This document shows positions 6,425 to 10,824 of a DNA stretch of 10,824 nt, piece after piece; the first letter of the stretch is position 1, and each line of letters starts with the position of its first letter. The notes under the pieces are model-generated. The model saw nothing but the letters and a program-made list of their open reading frames with translations. It was not told where the DNA came from and searched no databases. The translations under genes were made by a program, and so were the position numbers. The stretch is from Methylococcaceae bacterium NSP1-2 (GTDB taxonomy: Bacteria; Pseudomonadota; Gammaproteobacteria; Methylococcales; Methylomonadaceae): positions 1 to 10,824 of the forward strand of contig NQJH01000126.1 in assembly GCA_002256685.1 (NCBI GenBank), in the 5' to 3' direction.

Positions 6425-7104
6425 TGCTTATCCTCATTTAATAATTGGAGCATTTGTTCGGCGGCTGCCTGCTCAGCTTTTTTTCTGGAAATACCGGTAC
6501 CTACACTCGTTTTTGTTGTTAACGGCACAGTACACTTGACCTTAAAGGTTTGTTCATGGGCAAGTCCAGACATAGTGATTAACTCATAATCAGGCAAGTC
6601 CATTTTTTTAGCTTGCATTAATTCTTGCAATTGCGTTTTGGGGTCTTTTTGCCAATTATCTAACGATAACGAGGCTAGTTTTTCCGCAAATAATTGACTA
6701 ATCCATTGCTGACAAGCATCTATCCCTTGATCGATGAATAATGCCGCCATCACCGCTTCCAGTGCATCCGACAAAATAGAATCACGGCGAAAACCACCGC
6801 TTTTTAATTCGCCTGAGCCTAATAATAAATAATCGCCTATTTGATGCTCTCTAGCCAGTTCTGCTAATGAACTTTGATTCACTAAACTGGCACGAAGCCG
6901 ACTTAAAACACCTTCAGGCGCAGTTGGAAATTGTTGATACAATTGCTCAGCGATGACAAATCCTAAAATTGAATCGCCCAAAAATTCTAAGCGTTCATTA
7001 TTTTTTGAGCTGGCACTACGATGAGTTAAAGCCATCGTAAAAAGCGCGGGATTATTAAAGGTCAAGCCCAGTTTTTTACACAAGACCTCTGGCTTTTTTA
7101 TCAC
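6421..7104 (-). CDS. rnc: Ribonuclease III
   Basis: RNase III cuts double-stranded RNA, including the rRNA precursor. The 227-residue protein has the signature NERLEFLGD (36-44) with acidic residues Glu40 and Asp44, and Asp113 and Glu116 in ILSDALEAVMAALFID, which supply the metal-binding active site. GELKSGGFRRDSIL (98-111) is well conserved. The double-stranded-RNA-binding domain follows from about residue 153 (KDPKTQLQELMQ) to KKAEQAAAEQML. The start codon is GTG at 7104, preceded by a strong AGGAGG about 10 bases upstream, and no ATG nearby would fit better. It lies 14 bases after the DUF4845 gene and overlaps era by four bases. Confidence 0.97.
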   Translation of the reverse strand: MIKKPEVLCKKLGLTFNNPALFTMALTHRSASSKNNERLEFLGDSILGFVIAEQLYQQFPTAPEGVLSRLRASLVNQSSLAELAREHQIGDYLLLGSGELKSGGFRRDSILSDALEAVMAALFIDQGIDACQQWISQLFAEKLASLSLDNWQKDPKTQLQELMQAKKMDLPDYELITMSGLAHEQTFKVKCTVPLTTKTSVGTGISRKKAEQAAAEQMLQLLNEDKQ

Positions 7105-7118
7105 GAATTACTATCCTC

Positions 7119-7496
7119 CTATTTGATAATAACCGTATCATCAAACTGAACTAAAATACTGGCATTACCAACCAATTTTTTAACCACTTCATATTCAACA
7201 TGTATTTTTGTGCTGCCATTATCTTCTTTACCGATAGTGACATTGTCTTTAGTTACCAAATCATCAATATAATTAATGCCCAGTATTTTAAATAGTCTAC
7301 TTGAAACTTGTTCGGGGCTTTCTCCCTTCACTTCAGGATTATTTTTAAGTGCATCCAACGCGCTGACTACTTTACCGTGATCCATATAAATGGGTACGAT
7401 ATTAAGTGCTAATAAGAATATAGAAATAACAACGACAGCGACACAAATGATTGAAATCATAGTCATGCCTTGTTGCTTTTTGAGTGATGCTTTCAT
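7119..7496 (-). CDS. DUF4845 family single-pass membrane protein
   Basis: A 125-residue protein with a short basic N-terminus (KASLKKQQG), one strong hydrophobic helix (about residues 11-34, ISIICVAVVVISIFLLALN) and a soluble domain of about 90 residues. The N-terminus resembles a type IV pilin-like leader (QQGMTMI), but no clear pilin glutamate is present. Proteins of this family (DUF4845) occur between lepB and rnc in many beta- and gammaproteobacteria; their function is not known. I choose the ATG at 7496, with GGAGAG about 7 bases upstream, rather than the TTG at 7508. It lies 29 bases after lepB and 14 before rnc, clearly inside the operon. Confidence 0.85.
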   Translation of the reverse strand: MKASLKKQQGMTMISIICVAVVVISIFLLALNIVPIYMDHGKVVSALDALKNNPEVKGESPEQVSSRLFKILGINYIDDLVTKDNVTIGKEDNGSTKIHVEYEVVKKLVGNASILVQFDDTVIIK

Positions 7497-7525
7497 TTTT
7501 CTCTCCAATCAGTTTAAAAAGAATG

Positions 7526-8242
7526 TCATTGCAATACCGTACCAATGCGATCCAATCCTACGCCTTTATGCTGCCAGTCCCAGCTCATCCAAATAAAAAA
7601 GGCTTTACCCACTAAATTTTCTTCTGGTACAGTCCCCCAATAGCGACCGTCATTACTATTATCACGATTATCGCCCATGACAAAATAATTGCCTTTGGGA
7701 ACAACATAAACACCTTCAGCAGACGATGCGTCATGTCTAATAAGAATATTATGCTCGACACCTGTTAAATTTTCTAGCAACAACTCAGCACCTGTCATAT
7801 CCTCGCCTTGCCCAACACCGTGGTAAGTCCCCAGTGATTGATAGCTAACCGCTTGGTCATTGACATAAAGCTTTTTATTTTCATAAGTGATTTTATCGCC
7901 GGGTAAACCAATCACTCGCTTAATATAATCAACCGTCGGGTCTTTAGGATAGCGAAACACCACAATATCACCCCGAGCGGGCTTATTTATTTCTAATATC
8001 TTAGTATTAAATACCGGTAAGCGTATACCGTAAGTAAATTTATTCACTAAAATAAAATCGCCGATTAGCAACAATACAATTAACACCACAGGGAAGAAAG
8101 ACCGCGCATATTCAACCGCCCACGGCTCATTTGCTTCATCAAAAACCCGTCCTTTAGATTTAAGAAATAGTAAATAACCGCCCCACACCAGCCCCGTTAT
8201 GATGGTCGCAACCAACAAAAAAAAGGAAAAATCAAAATCCAT
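7526..8242 (-). CDS. lepB: Signal peptidase I lacking the catalytic serine segment
   Basis: LepB cleaves signal peptides from exported proteins at the periplasmic face of the inner membrane. Using the ATG at 8242 (AGGA 5 bases upstream; the ATG at 8248 touches its ribosome binding site) the protein has 238 residues. It keeps the first membrane helix, EYARSFFPVVLIVL, the general-base lysine in VDYIKRVIGLPGD (Lys108) and MGDNRDNSNDGR (189-200). But after VLLL the sequence jumps to IGDFILVNKF at residues 59/60. In E. coli LepB these flank RSF...EPF and the SGSMMPT box, whose serine (Ser90) is the nucleophile. About 20 residues (60 bases) are missing in frame. As written it should be inactive, which is surprising for an essential gene; an assembly error or another lepB copy is possible. 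Confidence 0.92.
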   Translation of the reverse strand: MDFDFSFFLLVATIITGLVWGGYLLFLKSKGRVFDEANEPWAVEYARSFFPVVLIVLLLIGDFILVNKFTYGIRLPVFNTKILEINKPARGDIVVFRYPKDPTVDYIKRVIGLPGDKITYENKKLYVNDQAVSYQSLGTYHGVGQGEDMTGAELLLENLTGVEHNILIRHDASSAEGVYVVPKGNYFVMGDNRDNSNDGRYWGTVPEENLVGKAFFIWMSWDWQHKGVGLDRIGTVLQ

Positions 8243-8262
8243 AACCATCCTAATAGTAAAAA

Positions 8263-10062
8263 TTATTCTTTATTCAGTTGCAATACCGCTAAAAATGCCT
8301 CTTGAGGTATCTCAATATTGCCCACTTGCTTCATACGTTTCTTGCCATCCTTTTGTTTCTGCAATAATTTTTTCTTACGGCTAATATCACCGCCATAACA
8401 TTTTGCAGTCACATCCTTACGCATGGCTTTAACCGTAGAACGTGCGATAATTTTAGAACCAATTGCCGCTTGTATTGCCACTTCATACATTTGCTTTGGA
8501 ATCAAATCCTTCATTTTTTCTACCAAAGCCCGTCCGCGTGATTGGCTATTGTCTTTATGAACAATAATTGATAAAGCATCGACTTTTTCCGCATTAATCA
8601 ACACATCCAACTTCACTAAATCGGCTTCTTGAAAGCGCAAAAACTCATAATCAAAGGAAGCAAAACCGCGACTCACCGATTTTAAACGGTCAAAGAAATC
8701 CAGCACCACTTCACTGAGCGGCATTTCATAATGTAACGATACTTGACCTGCGACATACTGCATATCTTTTTGTACACCGCGCTTTTCGATACACAATGTA
8801 ATCACATTGCCCAAATACGCTTGTGGCACTAAAATATTAGCGCGAATAATCGGTTCACGAATTTCTTTCACCGTGCCGTTTTCAGGCAGTTTGGCGGGGT
8901 TGTCCACCATGAGAATTTCATCCGTTTGCGTGATGACTTCATAAATTACTGTCGGTGCAGTGGTAATCAAATCAACGTTGTATTCGCGTTCCAAGCGTTC
9001 TTGCACGATTTCCATGTGCAGCATTCCTAAAAATCCACAACGAAAACCAAAGCCTAAAGCTTGAGACGTTTCAGGTTCAAACTGTAACGCGGCATCGTTC
9101 AAATTTAATTTATTCAGAGCTTCACGCAAGTCTTCGTAATTATCGGAACTGACAGGGTACATACCCGCAAATACGCGCGGTTGTACGCGTTGAAAACCAG
9201 TCAGTTGTTCAGCCGCAGGTTTATCCGTCCAAGTGATGGTATCGCCGACCGGTGCGCCGAAAATATCCTTAATTCCCGCAACAACGTAGCCCACTTCGCC
9301 GGTGTTTAAGCAGTCTCTTTCTAACCGCTTAGGTGTGAACACGCCGACGGTTTCAGCGATAAACGACTTACCCGTGGACATGATGGTAATTTTTTGTTTG
9401 CGCTTGATGCTACCGTGAACAATACGCACCAAGGACACCACGCCCAAATAACTATCAAACCACGAATCAATAATAAGAGCTTGCAACGGACCATCAATAT
9501 TACCTTGTGGCGGCGGTATTTTAATAACCAGTTGTTCCAACACATCTTGAACGCCTAAACCCGTTTTCGCGCTAATCATCAAGGCTTCATCGGCTGGAAT
9601 ACCAATCACTTCCTCGATTTCAGCCAGTACACGCTCAGGTTCAGCCGATGGTAAATCGATTTTATTTAATACGGGGACAACTTCCAGCCCTTGTTCAATT
9701 GCCGTGTAACAATTCGCCACACTTTGCGCTTCTACACCTTGCGCCGCATCCACCACTAACAACGCACCTTCGCACGCCGCTAAAGACCGCGAGACTTCAT
9801 ACGAAAAATCCACATGTCCCGGCGTATCAATAAAATTAAGCTGATAGGTTTCGCCGTCTTTGGCTTTAAAGTCCAACGTCACACTCTGTGCTTTAATAGT
9901 GATGCCACGCTCTCTTTCAATATCCATAGAATCAAGTACTTGCGCCGACATTTCGCGGTTACTTAAACCGCCGCAAAGTTGAATAAAACGGTCAGCAAGC
10001 GTTGATTTGCCATGATCGATATGCGCGATAATGGAGAAGTTACGAATATGTTTTAAATCCAC
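8263..10062 (-). CDS. lepA: Elongation factor 4 (LepA)
   Basis: A ribosome-associated translational GTPase related to EF-G, implicated in translation and 30S assembly. The length, 599 residues, equals E. coli LepA. The G domain shows AHIDHGKST (13-21), RGITIKAQ in the switch (52-59), DTPGHVDFSYEV (79-90) and NKIDLP (133-138). Later sections contain the EF-G-like domains and the LepA-specific C-terminal domain, ending with SRKKKLLQKQKDGKKRMK and IPQEAFLAVL. The start is GTG at 10062; no strong ribosome binding site is seen upstream, but the N-terminus DLKHIRNFSIIAH aligns with the family start. It is first in the operon, with lepB 20 bases downstream. No damage is visible, in contrast to lepB. 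Confidence 0.97.
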   Translation of the reverse strand: MDLKHIRNFSIIAHIDHGKSTLADRFIQLCGGLSNREMSAQVLDSMDIERERGITIKAQSVTLDFKAKDGETYQLNFIDTPGHVDFSYEVSRSLAACEGALLVVDAAQGVEAQSVANCYTAIEQGLEVVPVLNKIDLPSAEPERVLAEIEEVIGIPADEALMISAKTGLGVQDVLEQLVIKIPPPQGNIDGPLQALIIDSWFDSYLGVVSLVRIVHGSIKRKQKITIMSTGKSFIAETVGVFTPKRLERDCLNTGEVGYVVAGIKDIFGAPVGDTITWTDKPAAEQLTGFQRVQPRVFAGMYPVSSDNYEDLREALNKLNLNDAALQFEPETSQALGFGFRCGFLGMLHMEIVQERLEREYNVDLITTAPTVIYEVITQTDEILMVDNPAKLPENGTVKEIREPIIRANILVPQAYLGNVITLCIEKRGVQKDMQYVAGQVSLHYEMPLSEVVLDFFDRLKSVSRGFASFDYEFLRFQEADLVKLDVLINAEKVDALSIIVHKDNSQSRGRALVEKMKDLIPKQMYEVAIQAAIGSKIIARSTVKAMRKDVTAKCYGGDISRKKKLLQKQKDGKKRMKQVGNIEIPQEAFLAVLQLNKE

Positions 10063-10136
10063 GGTGTTTTAACTGTAGTGAGGTTCTAAGAGGTTACGCT
10101 TAGCGGGTCAGCTCAGCATAATTTGAAAAGGATTGT

Positions 10137-10145
10137 ATTATAACA
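10137..10145 (-). promoter_or_regulatory. Extended -10 promoter for the lepA operon
   Basis: On the minus strand TGTTATAAT (10145-10137) is a perfect -10 box TATAAT with the TGn extension. No good -35 hexamer is found 16-18 bases upstream, as is usual for extended -10 promoters. Transcription would start near 10130, giving a leader of about 68 bases before the lepA GTG. Confidence 0.5.
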
Positions 10146-10249
10146 GACACGCGCCACTCAAAGCCTAGATTGTTTGTGTCAATGATGTAAACATTGGGAG
10201 AAATGTAGATCGGGATGTCGCGATAGCGTAATTCCAGCAATAGCGTTGC

Positions 10250-10438
10250 TTGTACGGGGATTCGCCAGCACATCCAGAAAGTATTGCACTTTTTGCTAAA
10301 ATGCTTACAATGAATTATCGAGTCCAGCAACATATCGGTGGCTGGTATATAAAAATCCATGTTAATAAACAGACTATTAAGTCACTTTTAGAAAACATAG
10401 CCAAAGCATTGAAATGCCAATTCGCGTTGAAACCGTAG
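10250..10438 (+). CDS. Doubtful small ORF (62 codons), unknown
   Basis: The reading frame is open from just after a stop at 10241-10243 to TAG at 10436-10438. Possible starts are TTG at 10250 or ATG at 10301 or 10310; none has a ribosome binding site. The C-terminal part (GGWYIKIHVNKQTIKSLLEN and a helical, basic tail) has a plausible amino-acid mix, and it could be a fragment of a lost gene. The opposite strand is also open over 10100-10360. I recognise no family. Confidence 0.2.
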   Translation: MYGDSPAHPESIALFAKMLTMNYRVQQHIGGWYIKIHVNKQTIKSLLENIAKALKCQFALKP

Positions 10439-10456
10439 CAAATTAATAAATGAGAG

Positions 10457-10482
10457 GGAGCAAAAAACAAGTTTTTTACTCC
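10457..10482. terminator. Terminator-like hairpin
   Basis: GGAG-c-AAAAAA (10457-10467) pairs with TTTTTT-a-CTCC (10472-10482), 10 pairs with one C-A mismatch and the loop caag. There is no T-run after it, so intrinsic termination is uncertain. It lies 18 bases after the doubtful ORF ending at 10438. Confidence 0.35.
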
Positions 10483-10503
10483 AACGGAAATTTAAAGACT
10501 ACT

Positions 10504-10630
10504 TTAAAAACCAAATTCCCGCACCGCTAACAGCAATAAAACACCCTCTAAGCCCGCCGTGGACTTGTTAATGGATCACGGTTTGACCGCGAAACAGCAT
10601 AAATCCAATCATCATGGTCATTTTATTCAT
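10504..10630 (-). pseudogene. Possible frameshifted short coding remnant
   Basis: From ATG at 10630 the minus strand reads MNKMTMMIGFMLFRGQTVIH and then stops at TAA. One base further on, another frame continues without a gap as NKSTAGLEGVLLLLAVREFG, plus F, to a stop at 10504. Removing a single base near 10571-10575 would join them into a ~41-residue, partly hydrophobic product. The plus strand is also open here (10508-10651), including an ATG at 10571 that reads MDHGLTAKQHKSNHHGHFIH and stops after six more residues. I recognise neither. No ribosome binding site supports the minus-strand start. Confidence 0.25.
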
Positions 10631-10813
10631 TTATTTGATAACAAAATCTAATAATATCGTTTTATTAAATTAAGAAAGTCACACTAAACTATTTACCAAT
10701 GTTTTTGAAAAACAAGTTTACATCATTAAGAAATTTTAATGAGCTGTCATCAAAGGTTCATTAATTTTATTTAAAGTTAGTTAGCTTTTAATTGTTTTAT
10801 CGAGGTAAAGTCA

Positions 10814-10824
10814 ATGTCTAGCGA
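10814..10824 (+). CDS. Start of a gene cut by the window end
   Basis: The ATG at 10814 follows GAGG (10802-10805) at 8 bases, a good ribosome binding site, after a long AT-rich upstream region. Only MSS plus part of a fourth codon is visible, so the product cannot be identified. Confidence 0.6.

Larger units (their letters stand above)
10146..10813. other. AT-rich intergenic region with weak ORFs and one hairpin
   Basis: About 670 bases separate the lepA promoter from the gene starting at 10814. I find no tRNA, CRISPR, transposase or recognised gene. It contains a weak plus-strand ORF (10250-10438), a terminator-like hairpin (10457-10482) and a block open on both strands (10504-10651). The segment 10640-10800 is very AT-rich and probably holds the promoter of the right-hand gene, but I cannot pick a convincing -35/-10 pair there. 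Confidence 0.6.

Noticed and set aside
9321..9545. Minus-strand ORF inside lepA in another frame
   Set aside because: The lepA frame is full length and conserved through this stretch; the alternative frame gives a cysteine- and tryptophan-rich product of no known kind.
10100..10360. Minus-strand 86-codon ORF upstream of lepA
   Set aside because: It covers the probable lepA promoter, lacks a ribosome binding site and matches no family I know; it competes with an equally weak plus-strand ORF.

Overview
The window looks like chromosomal core sequence from a gammaproteobacterium with moderate to low GC. The LepA, Era, RNase III, PdxJ and PyrF proteins all resemble gammaproteobacterial forms. I suspect a Thiotrichales- or Methylococcales-like organism, but cannot fix the genus by eye.

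Layout: positions 1-635 form a repeated segment on the minus strand. It carries a small three-helix membrane protein gene (177-455), a second copy of its 5' end running off the left edge, and two copies of a short ORF that reads as the first ~22 residues of UvrA. A REP-like hairpin (664-703) follows, then a minus-strand DegQ/MucD-type periplasmic protease gene (717-2139) broken by a 16-bp tandem duplication and also carrying a 42-bp in-frame duplication. Diverging from it are pyrF (2333-3018; frameshifted, active-site motif missing), a TauE/SafE-type membrane protein gene (3029-3757) and a stand-alone sigma-54 activator gene (3768-4724). A minus-strand intrinsic terminator (4723-4758) closes the convergent operon lepA-lepB-DUF4845-rnc-era-pdxJ, which fills 4789-10062 and probably starts from an extended -10 promoter at 10137-10145. 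The right end (10146-10813) is AT-rich with short, uncertain ORFs and one hairpin; a new plus-strand gene starts at 10814.

The minus-strand operon joins a ribosome-associated GTPase (LepA), the signal peptidase (LepB), a small membrane protein, RNase III, the 16S-rRNA-binding GTPase Era and vitamin B6 synthesis (PdxJ). The order is classic for gammaproteobacteria, except that recO, often found between era and pdxJ, is absent.

The main surprise is the number of small duplications and deletions in otherwise well-conserved genes: a 71-bp perfect tandem repeat, a ~468-bp tandem unit with uvrA stubs, 42-bp and 16-bp duplications in mucD, a ~46-bp deletion in pyrF that removes the D-x-K-x-x-D catalytic motif, and a ~60-bp in-frame deletion in lepB that removes the catalytic serine segment. 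Either this genome has unusual repeat-mediated instability or the assembly is faulty (for example, mixed strains with overlapping contig ends left unmerged). I see no convincing new multi-gene defence or metabolic system; the repeated uvrA-stub/small-membrane-gene unit is the least explained element.
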